Shown: piece by piece, positions 1-8,917 of the stretch
How positions within the stretch are numbered: the stretch's first letter is position 1
Layout of the letters: each line of letters opens with the position of its first letter
From: Lacticaseibacillus casei DSM 20011 = JCM 1134 = ATCC 393
GTDB taxonomy: Bacteria; Bacillota; Bacilli; Lactobacillales; Lactobacillaceae
NCBI RefSeq assembly: GCF_000829055.1
Contig: NZ_AP012544.1
Span: 248,001-312,000 of the forward strand
DNA length: 64,000 bases
Direction of reading: 5' to 3'
Notes under the pieces: generated by a model
Seen by the model: the letters and a program-made list of their open reading frames with translations, nothing else
What the model was told of the DNA's origin: nothing
Database searches by the model: none
Translations under genes and position numbers: made by a program

Positions 1-1
1 G

Positions 2-688
2 GTACACCCAGACGACGCATACGCCGCTGCCCATGAGGCCAAGGGCGAGCTGGGTAAAACCGAATGCTGGTATATTTTGCAAGCTGATCCGGGATCTTAC
101 TTGATCTACGGTCATCATGCCAAGACGCGCGAGCAACTGAAGGACATGATCGAGGCCGGCGACTGGGAACATTTATTGCGCAAATATCCGGTGAAAACCG
201 GTGACTTTGTTTATGTGCCAAGCGGGACGATCCATGCGCTCAACAAAGGAATTGTCGCTTTGGAAACCCAACAGAGTTCGGATACGACATATCGGCTGTA
301 TGATTACGACCGAACCGACGATCAAGGCCATAAACGCGAGCTGCATATCAAGCAAAGCCTTGACGTGACCACCGTACCGTTCCAGGATCCGAAGCTGGAC
401 ATTACCAAGCAGCAAGTACCAGGCGGCCAGATCACGACCTTTGTCAAGCCACCGTTGTCGCCACATTTTGCCGTTTATCGTTTGGATATTGACGGCACGA
501 TGCCGTTTACCCAGCAAGCACCTTATACCAATGTCACCGTTCTCGAAGGCGAAGGCACCTTCACGGCAGACGGTCAGGATTATCCGATTAAAACCGGTGA
601 CAGCTTCCTGATTCCTAACCAAATCAAGGCATGGCAGTTCACTGGAAAGCTGGCTATTGTCACATCGACACCGGGTGTGGATGCTTAA
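2..688 (+). CDS. manA: Mannose-6-phosphate isomerase, class I (5' end outside window)
   Basis: Interconverts mannose 6-phosphate and fructose 6-phosphate in the cytoplasm. The frame is already open at base 2 and starts with VHPDDAYAAAHE followed by GELGKTECWYIL, the conserved cupin segment of bacterial zinc-dependent phosphomannose isomerases. The segment GDFVYVPSGTIHAL carries the metal-binding/active-site region, and a second cupin half with GEGTFTADGQDYPIKTGDSFLIPN ends the protein. About 228 residues are visible; the family is usually about 315-325 residues, so roughly the first 90 residues lie upstream of the window. A TTG codon at 77 could be mistaken for a start, but the upstream residues belong to the conserved domain. 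A terminator follows at 740, so it is a separate unit from the gnb genes. Confidence 0.93.
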   Translation, partial: VHPDDAYAAAHEAKGELGKTECWYILQADPGSYLIYGHHAKTREQLKDMIEAGDWEHLLRKYPVKTGDFVYVPSGTIHALNKGIVALETQQSSDTTYRLYDYDRTDDQGHKRELHIKQSLDVTTVPFQDPKLDITKQQVPGGQITTFVKPPLSPHFAVYRLDIDGTMPFTQQAPYTNVTVLEGEGTFTADGQDYPIKTGDSFLIPNQIKAWQFTGKLAIVTSTPGVDA

Positions 689-739
689 TGGCTAGCGTTG
701 ACGGTACTGACCTGCCAAATAAACTCGGTCAAACGCAAG

Positions 740-772
740 CAGTTCTGGAAAATCTCTGGAGCTGTTTTTTTT
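740..772 (+). terminator. Rho-independent terminator after manA
   Basis: A 9-bp stem with three G-U pairs (CAGTTCTGG at 740-748 with CTGGAGCTG at 756-764) is followed by a run of eight or more T. It closes manA and separates it from the gnb promoter. Confidence 0.75.
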
Positions 773-812
773 GATGACTTTAAAACTTTAACACCCAAAA
801 AATTAACCAAAA

Positions 813-827
813 ATGAGAACGCTTTCG
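813..827. promoter_or_regulatory. Candidate cre (CcpA) box upstream of gnbR
   Basis: ATGAGAACGCTTTCG matches 13 of 15 positions of the cre consensus WTGNAANCGNWNNCW. It lies about 150 bp upstream of the proposed gnbR promoter, so repression would need looping or a further upstream promoter. The L. casei gnb operon is known to be catabolite repressed, which fits, but this site is an inference. Confidence 0.45.
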
Positions 828-918
828 TATTGATTTTTTTATATCAAACAGTTGGTTAAGCCAGTGAAAATCTGAATATTTGCGTCTGTGGTATCTTTTC
901 GTGACAAGAACGTGTGAC

Positions 919-930
919 TGGTATGGACCA
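919..930. promoter_or_regulatory. GntR/HutC-type operator, upstream site
   Basis: TGGTATGGACCA resembles the TGGTATAGACCA-like dyad bound by NagR/DasR-type GntR regulators. It sits 113 bp upstream of the proposed gnbR start, so GnbR itself is the likely ligand. Confidence 0.5.
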
Positions 931-979
931 CGTCAAATCAAAAAGGCAGATTCGCCAGATTAGAATTAGATCGTTTCCG

Positions 980-1028
980 TTGACAATCAGAAGTGCAAGC
1001 GCATACACTACTAAGTGGTTGGTACCAC
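980..1028 (+). promoter_or_regulatory. gnb operon promoter with overlapping operator
   Basis: TTGACA (980-985) is followed after 18 bp by TACACT (1004-1009). The dyad TGGTACCA (1020-1027), inside GTGGTTGGTACCAC, falls at the expected transcription start, and the gnbR Shine-Dalgarno begins at 1031. A GntR-family repressor bound here would block initiation, consistent with autoregulation by GnbR. The promoter is seen in sequence; the assignment is inference. Confidence 0.55.
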
Positions 1029-1042
1029 GTGGAGGTGAGGAT

Positions 1043-1759
1043 ATGGAAAAGGTTCCGTTGACTAAACAGCTGGTAGATCAGCTGGAGACATTTATCAAAG
1101 AAAAACTTCAGCCCAATGACAAGTTGCCGTCCGAGCGGGATCTTAGCGAACTGTACCATGTCAGCCGAAACACGGTTCGGTCAGCGTTGAACGAATTGTT
1201 CCTGCGCGGCTTCATTTATCGCAGTACCGGTAAAGGGACGTTTGTAGCGGAACGATTTGACGAACGAACCGATGTCAGCGGCTCGTACAGTTTTACCAAA
1301 CAGATGCTAGCCATGAATCGCCAACCCGTGACGAAGATTCAGCGGCTGGAAAAAATCGCGGTACCGGCAAATATTGCGAAGCGAATGCGCATTGATCCAG
1401 GGACGCCGGTTTATGTATTGGATCGGCTGCGGATTGCGGACAAACTACCGATGATGATCGAACGCAGTTACTTACCGGCGTTAACCGTGCCGGATCTTGA
1501 AAAAGACGCCTTGGAAAGGTCACCGTTGTATGACTGGCTGGAAGAGCACTACGGCATCCATATTGCGTCGGTTGACGAAGCGTTCTTCGCCGGCTTGGTT
1601 TCACCGGAAGACGCCAAGCTGCTCCGGGTCGCGCCGGCATCGGCATGCTTGAACATTCGGCGGACGACTTTTGCAGACACTGGCGAGATCGTCGAGTATA
1701 CCTTGAGCGTGGCGCGGGCTGATCAATTTGTTTATCACGTTCATCATGTTAATCACTAG
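1043..1759 (+). CDS. gnbR: GntR/HutC-family regulator of the galacto-/lacto-N-biose operon
   Basis: Transcriptional repressor of the downstream operon, probably responding to an amino-sugar phosphate. The 238-residue product has an N-terminal winged helix (residues about 8-70, with LPSERDLSELYHVSRNTVRS) and a C-terminal UTRA ligand domain (about 95-235). I place the start at ATG 1043 because GGAGGTGAGG lies just upstream at 1031-1040; an upstream in-frame GTG at 914 would put the promoter and operator inside the gene. Operator-like dyads flank the promoter. It precedes gnbE by 13 bp and matches the first gene of the L. casei gnbREFGBCDA order. The symbol rests on family and gene order, not on an alignment. 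Confidence 0.88.
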   Translation: MEKVPLTKQLVDQLETFIKEKLQPNDKLPSERDLSELYHVSRNTVRSALNELFLRGFIYRSTGKGTFVAERFDERTDVSGSYSFTKQMLAMNRQPVTKIQRLEKIAVPANIAKRMRIDPGTPVYVLDRLRIADKLPMMIERSYLPALTVPDLEKDALERSPLYDWLEEHYGIHIASVDEAFFAGLVSPEDAKLLRVAPASACLNIRRTTFADTGEIVEYTLSVARADQFVYHVHHVNH

Positions 1760-1772
1760 GAGGATGGATAAT

Positions 1773-2954
1773 TTGTTTGAAAAGACAACTGAAGAATTAA
1801 CCAAATTAGGCGCACAGATTACGACCGCTGAGATCAAACAGCAGCCGGAACTGTGGCAAGAAGCGTTTGACAATTACACCCGTGACAAAGAAAAGATTAC
1901 TGCTTTCTTGAAACAAGTAACGGATGCCGCTAACGGTAAGCAGATTCGGGTTATTTTCACCGGTGCCGGGAGCTCCCAGTATGTTGGCGACACGGTGACC
2001 CCGTACTTGCGGGCACATGGCGATCGCAGCAAGTTTGTCTTTGAATCAATCGGTTCGACCGACATCGTATCAGCACCTTACGATTTTCTAGAAGCCGACA
2101 CACCAACGATTCTGGTTTCCTTTGCTCGTAGCGGGAACTCGCCAGAAAGCTTGAAGACGGTTGAACTAGCGGAACAAGTGGTGCATAACCTCTATCAAAT
2201 CAGCATTACCTGTGCGCCTGAAGGTCAGTTGGCTAAGAAATCCGCCAGTGAAGACAAGACGTTGCTGCTGTTGCAACCGGCTGGCTCTAACGACAAAGGA
2301 TTTGCGATGACCGGCAGCTTCTCCTGCATGACATTGAGCGCATTACTGGTATTTGATACCGCTAGTGACGCTGACAAACAACAGTGGGTCAAGGCGATCG
2401 CTGCGATGGGCCAAGAAGTCGTTGACCGCGAATCTGAAGTTCAAAACGTCATCAATCGCGATTTTGAACGTATCGTTTATCTGGGCTCCGGCAGTCTCGG
2501 TGGTTTAACCCGTGAAACGCGCCTGAAGGTTTTGGAACTGACGGCTGGCCAATACGCCACGATGTTTGACACGTCAATGGGCTTCCGTCATGGTCCTAAG
2601 AGCTTTGTGAATGACAAGACCTTGCTGTTCGATTTCGTCAGCAACAATGCCTATACCCGGCAATATGACATTGATGTTCTTGAAGAAGTCAAAGGAGACA
2701 AGATTGCCCCATCCGTTATGGCAGTTGGCACCAAGCAAGACCAGAACTTCTCAGGCGACGGTTTCTATTTTGAAAATGGCCTAAAAGATCTTCCTGAAGG
2801 TTATCAGGCTTTGCCGGACGTGATGTTTGCCCAGACATTGGCACTTTTGGCTTCCATCAAGGTTGGCAACTTACCTGACACCCCATCACCGACCGGAACC
2901 GTTAATCGGGTGGTCAAAGGGGTTATCCTCCACGACTATTCAGGTCAGGAATAA
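1773..2954 (+). CDS. gnbE: SIS-domain sugar-phosphate isomerase/deaminase (AgaS-like)
   Basis: Cytoplasmic enzyme with sugar isomerase (SIS) domains, expected to deaminate and isomerise galactosamine 6-phosphate in N-acetylgalactosamine use from galacto-N-biose. The 393-residue protein has the first SIS loop IFTGAGSSQY at about 61-70, SFARSGNSPES near 125, and a second SIS half with VYLGSGSLGG and DTSMGFRHGPKSF, the glutamine/arginine-rich pattern of AgaS. A TTG start at 1773 is preferred: AGGAGG (1758-1763) is 9 nt upstream of it, whereas the ATG at 1764 directly abuts that SD. It overlaps nothing and is 76 bp before gnbF. AgaS-type function is inferred from family and from the known L. casei operon. 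Confidence 0.87.
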   Translation: MFEKTTEELTKLGAQITTAEIKQQPELWQEAFDNYTRDKEKITAFLKQVTDAANGKQIRVIFTGAGSSQYVGDTVTPYLRAHGDRSKFVFESIGSTDIVSAPYDFLEADTPTILVSFARSGNSPESLKTVELAEQVVHNLYQISITCAPEGQLAKKSASEDKTLLLLQPAGSNDKGFAMTGSFSCMTLSALLVFDTASDADKQQWVKAIAAMGQEVVDRESEVQNVINRDFERIVYLGSGSLGGLTRETRLKVLELTAGQYATMFDTSMGFRHGPKSFVNDKTLLFDFVSNNAYTRQYDIDVLEEVKGDKIAPSVMAVGTKQDQNFSGDGFYFENGLKDLPEGYQALPDVMFAQTLALLASIKVGNLPDTPSPTGTVNRVVKGVILHDYSGQE

Positions 2955-3030
2955 GGTTGGCGTTGTCATGGTGCAAGCTGGCAAGAAAATCGTGTCGGGT
3001 TGCATCGCTTAAACTGGGAGGCAAATGTTC

Positions 3031-4191
3031 ATGAGTTATTACATTCACGCCGCAAAGTTTTTCCTTAAACATGCGACTGAAATTGGCGGGTATCTGGAAA
3101 TTACCGATGACGGAGAATTCGGCGAGTATCTGCCGGAAAATGCCAAGCCGGATGGCGACATCGTGGAACAACCCGGTAAGCTGATCGCGCCGGGCTTGGT
3201 TGACACCCATATTCACGGCCTTTTGGGTCATGATGTGATGGACAACGATTGGGACGGCATTGAGACAATGAGCCAGAACTTGGTAAAAGCCGGCGTCACC
3301 AGTTGGCTGCCGACCACTTTGACCGGTTCGTTTGATCAGCTGAACGATGTCTGCAAAACCATCGCCGCACATGCTGGAGAAGAAACCGGCGCCAAGATCC
3401 AAGGCATCTATTTTGAAGGCCCGTACTTCACCACCAAACACAAGGGTGCGCAGAATCCTAAGTATTTTAAGAACCCAAGTGAAAAAGAATACGATGCTTG
3501 GCAAACGTCGGCAAATGGCCTCTTGAAAAAGATTGCCATTGCACCGGAACGTGACGGTGCCGCTGCCTTTACGCGGTATGCGACTGCTGACGGCACTGTG
3601 GTCGCACTTGGCCACAGCGATGCCACGTTTGAACAGGCAAAGGCATGCGTTGATGCTGGTGCGACCGTCTTCACCCACACGTTCAATGGCATGAGTCCGT
3701 TGAATCATCGGGAACCCGGCATGGTCGGTGCCGCGATGTACCTGCAAGGCGTTGACGACGAGTTGATCTGCGACGGCCACCATGTACGGCCTGAAGTTGC
3801 CACCACGTTAATTCGGCTAAAAGGTGCGGAACATATCGCGCTGATCACCGATTGTATGCGGGCCGGCATGATGCCGGATGGCGATTATGTTTTGGGCGAA
3901 TTCCCGGTTTATGTCAAAGACGGCATGGCGCGGTTGAAAGATGGCGATAGTTTAGCCGGTTCCGTGTTGGAATTAAAAGATGCGTTGACAAATTTGCTGA
4001 CATGGAATGCGGCGACACCGGAAGCGATCATTCGGATGGCGACCCAAACGCCGGCTGCTTCATGCAACATTGACGGTCAGTGCGGCAGCATTTTACCGGG
4101 TCGCGCGGCTGATTATCTGGTGCTGGATGCCGATTTGACGCTTCAGGCAACGTATTTAGACGGCAAAATGGTTTATCAAGCCGAAGCATGA
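3031..4191 (+). CDS. gnbF: N-acetylglucosamine/galactosamine-6-phosphate deacetylase
   Basis: Amidohydrolase that removes the acetyl group from N-acetylhexosamine 6-phosphate, feeding the downstream deaminase. The 386-residue product carries the metal motif DTHIHG (H60, H62), GIYFEGPYF with the conserved glutamate, VALGHSDAT, THTFNGMSP with its histidine, and LITDCMRAG with the catalytic aspartate, in NagA order. ATG at 3031 is chosen because GGGAGG (3016-3021) is 9 nt away; the ATG at 3025 would leave only 3 nt. It lies between the SIS gene and the GH35 gene in the gnb order. Substrate preference between GlcNAc6P and GalNAc6P cannot be read from sequence. Confidence 0.9.
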   Translation: MSYYIHAAKFFLKHATEIGGYLEITDDGEFGEYLPENAKPDGDIVEQPGKLIAPGLVDTHIHGLLGHDVMDNDWDGIETMSQNLVKAGVTSWLPTTLTGSFDQLNDVCKTIAAHAGEETGAKIQGIYFEGPYFTTKHKGAQNPKYFKNPSEKEYDAWQTSANGLLKKIAIAPERDGAAAFTRYATADGTVVALGHSDATFEQAKACVDAGATVFTHTFNGMSPLNHREPGMVGAAMYLQGVDDELICDGHHVRPEVATTLIRLKGAEHIALITDCMRAGMMPDGDYVLGEFPVYVKDGMARLKDGDSLAGSVLELKDALTNLLTWNAATPEAIIRMATQTPAASCNIDGQCGSILPGRAADYLVLDADLTLQATYLDGKMVYQAEA

Positions 4192-4291
4192 GAGCTTATG
4201 TGACACAAAACCTGTGAAAATCGGGACTAATGTGTGAAACTGAAGAGTGTTAGCAGGACAGCTGTTATGAGTGAAAGGGGGCCAGGCCTTC

Positions 4292-6088
4292 ATGACGACT
4301 TTTTCGATCGAGCATGATTTTATGTTGGATGGCAAGCCGTTCAAGATCTTATCTGGCGCAATTCATTACTTCCGGGTTCATCCAGACGATTGGTATCACA
4401 GTTTGTATAACCTGAAAGCACTGGGCTTCAACACGGTTGAAACGTATGTGCCATGGAACTTGCATGAGTATCGCGAAGGCGAGTTTGATTTCAGCGGCAT
4501 TCTCGATATTGAACATTTTCTGGATGTGGCTGAAGATCTTGGCCTGTACGCGATTGTTCGTCCGTCACCGTATATTTGTGCCGAATGGGAATTCGGTGGT
4601 TTTCCGGCGTGGCTGTTGACCAAGTCCATGCGGTTGCGTACCGATGATCCAAATTATCTGCAAGCGATTGATCGTTATTATGCAGCGTTAATGCCGCATC
4701 TGGTTAATCATCAAGTCACCCATGGCGGCAACGTCCTGATGATGCAGGTGGAAAATGAGTATGGCTCATACGGTGAAGACCACGATTACCTAGCGGCGCT
4801 TGCCAAATTGATGAAGAAACACGGTGTCGATGTGCCGCTGTTCACCTCAGACGGACCGTGGCCAGCAACGTTAAATGCCGGCAGTATGATCAACGATGGT
4901 ATTCTGGCAACCGGCAACTTTGGTTCGGCAGCCGATAAGAACTTTGATCGGTTGGCAGCATTTCATCAGGCGCATGGTCAGGATTGGCCACTCATGTGTA
5001 TGGAATTTTGGGATGGCTGGTTTAACCGCTGGGGCGAACCGATCATTCGCCGCGATCCTGACGAAACGGCCGAGGATCTGCGAGCGGTCATTGAGCGCGG
5101 CAGTGTCAATCTCTACATGTTTCATGGTGGCACCAATTTCGGGTTCATGAACGGTACCTCTGCACGTAAGGATCACGACTTGCCTCAGGTGACCTCCTAC
5201 GATTATGACGCCCCGCTCAATGAACAAGGCAATCCTACCCCGAAGTATTTTGCCATTCAAAAAATGCTTCATGAAGTCTTACCGGACATTCAGCAAGCCG
5301 AGCCGCTGGTTAAACCGACACTGGCACCGGCTGAACATCCGCTGACGGCCAAGGTTTCGTTGTTTGCGGTGCTTGATCAACTTGCTAAGCCGGTCGCAGC
5401 TGCTTATCCGCAAACCCAAGAGTTTTTGGGCCAGTACACGGGTTATACCTTGTATCGGGCGCAGCCGTTGATTAGCGGCACTGACAAAGGAACGCCAGCT
5501 AAATTAAGGGTGATTGATGCCCGCGATCGGATTCAAGCTTATTTGGATCAGCACTGGTTGGCGACCCAATATCAGGAAGCCATAGGCGATGATATTTTGT
5601 TGCCACAGGTTGAAGGCCATCACCAGCTGGATTTGCTGGTCGAAAACATGAGTCGGGTTAACTACGGTGCCAAAATCGAGGCCATTACCCAGTTCAAAGG
5701 CATTCGGACCGGTGTCATGGTTGACCTGCATTTTATCAAAGGTTATCAGCAGTACCCGCTAGACTTGAATCAGGCGCCAGAACTGGATTTTTCAAAAGAT
5801 TGGCAGCCTGAAACGCCAGCGTTTTACAAATACACGTTTGATCTGACAGAGCCGCATGATACTTATCTGGATTGTCGCGGATTCGGTAAAGGAGTGATGC
5901 TGGTTAATGGTGTCAATGTCGGCAGGTTCTGGGAGAAAGGGCCCACGTTGTCACTGTATGTGCCAGCGGGACTCCTGCATGCCGGACAAAATGAGGTCAT
6001 CGTGTTTGAAACCGAAGGCCGCTATGCCGAAAGCTTGAAAATGGCTGACCACCCGATATTTGAAGAACCAAATAATGAGGAGGAGTAG
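4292..6088 (+). CDS. gnbG: GH35 beta-galactosidase (galacto-N-biose/lacto-N-biose hydrolase)
   Basis: Intracellular glycosidase that splits beta-1,3-linked galactose from GNB and LNB taken up by the PTS. The 598-residue protein has no signal peptide. The GH35 barrel shows VENEYGSY with the proposed acid/base E156 and MCMEFWDGWF with the nucleophile E238; HGGTNFGF follows. C-terminal beta-sandwich domains include DCRGFGKGVMLVNG and NVGRFWEKGP, typical of GH35. The ATG at 4292 lies 10 nt after AAAGGGGG, so I prefer it to the GTG at 4271. There is a 100-bp gap after gnbF. It ends 3 nt before gnbB. In L. casei BL23 the orthologous position encodes the GNB/LNB beta-galactosidase. Confidence 0.9.
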   Translation: MTTFSIEHDFMLDGKPFKILSGAIHYFRVHPDDWYHSLYNLKALGFNTVETYVPWNLHEYREGEFDFSGILDIEHFLDVAEDLGLYAIVRPSPYICAEWEFGGFPAWLLTKSMRLRTDDPNYLQAIDRYYAALMPHLVNHQVTHGGNVLMMQVENEYGSYGEDHDYLAALAKLMKKHGVDVPLFTSDGPWPATLNAGSMINDGILATGNFGSAADKNFDRLAAFHQAHGQDWPLMCMEFWDGWFNRWGEPIIRRDPDETAEDLRAVIERGSVNLYMFHGGTNFGFMNGTSARKDHDLPQVTSYDYDAPLNEQGNPTPKYFAIQKMLHEVLPDIQQAEPLVKPTLAPAEHPLTAKVSLFAVLDQLAKPVAAAYPQTQEFLGQYTGYTLYRAQPLISGTDKGTPAKLRVIDARDRIQAYLDQHWLATQYQEAIGDDILLPQVEGHHQLDLLVENMSRVNYGAKIEAITQFKGIRTGVMVDLHFIKGYQQYPLDLNQAPELDFSKDWQPETPAFYKYTFDLTEPHDTYLDCRGFGKGVMLVNGVNVGRFWEKGPTLSLYVPAGLLHAGQNEVIVFETEGRYAESLKMADHPIFEEPNNEEE

Positions 6089-6091
6089 AAA

Positions 6092-6574
6092 ATGGCTATT
6101 ATTGCAGCACGTATTGATGGTCGCCTGGTCCATGGCCAGGTTGCCAACCTTTGGACCACCAAACTGGGTGCGACCCGAATTATCGTTGTCGATGAGGCAG
6201 CTTCCAAGAGTGACATCGATAAGAGTGGGTTGCGGATGGCAACCCCGGAGACGGTTCGCTTGTCAGTTCTGGATGTTAAGACCGCGGCTAATCACATTTT
6301 GAACCACAAATATGATTCCCAGCGGGTTTTCATTGTCGCAAAGCGGCCGGAAACATTTTTGGCCTTAGTCGAAGCTGGCGTGCCGATTAAAGAATTGAAC
6401 GTCGGCAATATGTCTCAGACGGATCAGACTCGGTCCATTACCAAGTCAATCAATGTGGTTGATGATGACGTTGAGACCTTCAAGAAGCTGGATGCCGCTG
6501 GTGTTCACTTGATTGCACAAATGGTTCCGGGGGATCCCGCAGCAGATTTCATGACGCTGCTCAAAAAAGGATAG
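6092..6574 (+). CDS. gnbB: PTS mannose/sorbose-family EIIB
   Basis: Cytoplasmic phosphocarrier that passes phosphate from EIIA to the incoming sugar. The 160-residue protein begins MAIIAARIDGRLVHGQV, with the phosphorylated histidine H14 in the RLVHGQ motif diagnostic of mannose-family EIIB. It starts 3 nt after gnbG stops and is 12 nt before gnbC, so translational coupling is likely. With gnbC, gnbD and gnbA it makes a four-protein transporter for GNB, LNB and N-acetylgalactosamine, by analogy with the L. casei operon. Confidence 0.93.
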   Translation: MAIIAARIDGRLVHGQVANLWTTKLGATRIIVVDEAASKSDIDKSGLRMATPETVRLSVLDVKTAANHILNHKYDSQRVFIVAKRPETFLALVEAGVPIKELNVGNMSQTDQTRSITKSINVVDDDVETFKKLDAAGVHLIAQMVPGDPAADFMTLLKKG

Positions 6575-6586
6575 GGGGAGTCAACA

Positions 6587-7498
6587 ATGATTGCATGGTG
6601 GCAAATAGCACTTTTAACATTATATGCAGGTTATCAAATCCTTGATGAACTGCAAATTTATTCAGCCATGAGTTCACCGGTTTTTGCCGGATTAGTATCA
6701 GGTTTAGTCATGGGCGATATGAAAGCCGGTTTGATGATCGGTGCGTCCGTTCAGTTGATGGTTTTAGGGGTCGGCACATTCGGTGGTGCATCTAAAATTG
6801 ATGCCAACTCCGGGACGATTCTGGCAACGGCTTTCTCCGTTAGTTCAGGGATGAAGCCGGCTGCAGCGGTTGCTGCGATTGCGGTTCCGGTTGCAAGTAT
6901 CATGATTCAGACCGATATCTTAGCACGTTTTGCCAACACCTTCTTTGCACATCGGATTGATAAGATGGTTGACGAATATAACTACAAAGGTATCGAACGT
7001 TACTTCCTTGCCGGTGCACTTCCATGGGCACTGTCACGGATGATTCCGGTTGGTTTGGCGCTTTCCTTTGGTGGCGGCTTTGTTACCAACGTGGCACATG
7101 TCTTGAATACAAGTTGGAAATGGTTAGGCGACGGACTCACGACTGCCGGGGCGGTTCTGCCGGCTGTCGGGTTTGCGATCCTGCTCCACTACTTGCCAGT
7201 TAAGAAGCATTTTGCTTATCTATTCCTTGGGTTTACCTTCACGATGCTTTTCACAACGCTATTTGGCAGTGTTCAGATGCTGGGTACGGCGATGACTGAA
7301 GTTACCAAGAAATTCACGGCAAACTTCAATGGCCTGTCCATGTTAGCGATGGCGTTCATTGCCTTTGCCTTTGCTGCGATTGCTTACCAGCAGTCAACAG
7401 CACTGCACGATAGCACTGGCGGCGGTAACGGTGAAAGCGGTTCTGCACCGAAGAAGAATACCAATGAAGAGGGGGAAATCACCGATGATGAACTCTAA
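6587..7498 (+). CDS. gnbC: PTS mannose/sorbose-family EIIC permease
   Basis: Integral membrane subunit of the gnb transporter. The 303-residue protein is almost wholly hydrophobic, with several membrane spans and the family motif GLVMGDMKAGLMIGASVQLMVLG near residues 38-60. The last 35 residues are hydrophilic and rich in Gly, Glu and Asp, a cytoplasmic tail. GGGGGAG lies 7 nt before the ATG. Its end overlaps the start of gnbD by 14 nt, which suggests coupled translation of the two membrane subunits. Confidence 0.92.
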   Translation: MIAWWQIALLTLYAGYQILDELQIYSAMSSPVFAGLVSGLVMGDMKAGLMIGASVQLMVLGVGTFGGASKIDANSGTILATAFSVSSGMKPAAAVAAIAVPVASIMIQTDILARFANTFFAHRIDKMVDEYNYKGIERYFLAGALPWALSRMIPVGLALSFGGGFVTNVAHVLNTSWKWLGDGLTTAGAVLPAVGFAILLHYLPVKKHFAYLFLGFTFTMLFTTLFGSVQMLGTAMTEVTKKFTANFNGLSMLAMAFIAFAFAAIAYQQSTALHDSTGGGNGESGSAPKKNTNEEGEITDDEL

Positions 7499-8306
7499 TA
7501 AACCCACTTACAAATTAACGGATAAAGATTTCCGGCAGATTAATCGGCGTAGCTTGTTCGGCTTCCAGTTGGGTTGGAACTACGAACGAATGCAGGCATC
7601 AGGTTATTTGTACACGATCCTGCCACAACTGCGGAAGATTTATGGTGATGGCACACCTGAACTGAAGAAAATGATGAAGACGCACACGCAGTTCTTCAAC
7701 ACGTCTAACTTCTTCAACACCATCATCACCGGGATTGACTTGTCAATCGAAGAAAAAGAAGGTATCGCCGGCGAAGAAACCGTCGTTGGTATGAAAACCG
7801 GGTTAATGGGTTCCTTCGCTTCCATTGGGGATTCAATCTTCGCTGCTTTAATTCCTGCCATTTTTGGGGCCATTGCGGCTAACATGGCGCAGGAAGGTAA
7901 CCCAGTTGGGGTGTTCATCTGGATCGCCGCCCAAGTTGCCATCATGGTCTTCCGGTGGAAACAGTTACGGATTGCGTATAACGAAGGGGTTTCCTTAGTT
8001 ACCACCATGTCGCATCGTCTGGCTGCTTTGACCAATGCCGCAACGATCATGGGGGTCTTCATGGTTGGCGCGTTGGTTGCAACCATGATTAACGTTAAAT
8101 TCGCCTTTGCACCAAAGATTGGTAATGTACCATTGGATTTCCAGAAGTATTCAGATATGATTATTCCTAAGCTACTACCAGCCTTGATCGTGGGTGCCAT
8201 TTACTGGCTGCTTGGCCGTAAGCACATGACCTCAACCCGGGCAATCTTTATCGTATTGTTCGTATCCATTGCACTGTCCGCCTTGGGTGTCATTGCAAAA
8301 GGCTAA
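7485..8306 (+). CDS. gnbD: PTS mannose/sorbose-family EIID permease
   Basis: Second membrane subunit of the gnb transporter, 273 residues, starting MMNSNKPTYKLTDKDF and continuing with FGFQLGWNYERMQASGYLYT, the conserved EIID segment. The central GMKTGLMGSFASIGDSIF and C-terminal membrane helices agree with the family. The start at ATG 7485, inside the end of gnbC, is supported by GAAGAGGGGG ending 9 nt upstream; a second ATG at 7488 is equally close. A 141-bp gap with no gene separates it from gnbA. Confidence 0.92.
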   Translation: MMNSNKPTYKLTDKDFRQINRRSLFGFQLGWNYERMQASGYLYTILPQLRKIYGDGTPELKKMMKTHTQFFNTSNFFNTIITGIDLSIEEKEGIAGEETVVGMKTGLMGSFASIGDSIFAALIPAIFGAIAANMAQEGNPVGVFIWIAAQVAIMVFRWKQLRIAYNEGVSLVTTMSHRLAALTNAATIMGVFMVGALVATMINVKFAFAPKIGNVPLDFQKYSDMIIPKLLPALIVGAIYWLLGRKHMTSTRAIFIVLFVSIALSALGVIAKG

Positions 8307-8447
8307 TCAAGTACGCTAAAGTTTTTGTTGTAAGCATGAGCTGCTCCAGCCATATCTGATTGCAGGTATCATTAAACAGTCATGCGATTTTAAATCATCA
8401 TGAACCGCGGTCGGTTGGACCGGCGCATGTTAAAGGAGTTTTACGAG

Positions 8448-8828
8448 ATGAGCAAATTAGTTTTAATCAGTCATGGTCAATTATGCGAGGAACTCAAAAA
8501 GAGTGCCGAAATGATCATGGGACCACAAGATGATATCGCGACAGTTGCGTTACTGCCGAACGAAGGGCCTGAAGATTTTCAAGCCAAGTTCAAGGCCGCA
8601 ATCGAAGGCGCCGATGATGTTACTGTGCTAGCCGATCTCAAAGGCGGCACCCCCAACAACGTCGCTGCCCGGGTGTTGGCAGAAGGCGGCAACTTCGACC
8701 TTTATGCCGGCATGAACCTACCAATGGTCATCAGCTACTTGAATGCCCAGATGCTGGACATGAAGCCTGATCTGCTAGGCGACGGTAAAGCTGGCGTGGT
8801 TTATATCAACGATATCGTGAAACACTAG
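8448..8828 (+). CDS. gnbA: PTS mannose-family EIIA
   Basis: Soluble phosphocarrier receiving phosphate from HPr. The 126-residue protein starts MSKLVLISHGQLCEEL; H9 in the SHGQ motif is the expected phosphorylation site. DLKGGTPNNVAAR and YAGMNLPMVISYL are conserved EIIA-Man segments. ATG 8448 has AAAGGAG 9 nt upstream; an upstream ATG at 8400 would add a non-homologous 16-residue extension. It is the last gene of the gnb operon and is followed by a strong terminator. Confidence 0.92.
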   Translation: MSKLVLISHGQLCEELKKSAEMIMGPQDDIATVALLPNEGPEDFQAKFKAAIEGADDVTVLADLKGGTPNNVAARVLAEGGNFDLYAGMNLPMVISYLNAQMLDMKPDLLGDGKAGVVYINDIVKH

Positions 8829-8850
8829 TCAGTTTTGAATGACTGAGGAA

Positions 8851-8881
8851 AGCCTGTGTCCGGTTGGATGCGGGCTTTTTT
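8851..8881 (+). terminator. Rho-independent terminator of the gnb operon
   Basis: An 11-bp stem containing G-U pairs (AGCCTGTGTCC at 8851-8861 with GGATGCGGGCT at 8866-8876) has a GGTT loop and is followed by TTTTTT. Confidence 0.8.
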
Positions 8882-8917
8882 CATGGCTTATTTATCATAG
8901 TAAAAGTTCACGATGCC

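Noticed and set aside
914..1042. Upstream GTG start for gnbR at 914
   Set aside because: It would place the promoter and an operator within the coding sequence, and a much better Shine-Dalgarno precedes ATG 1043.
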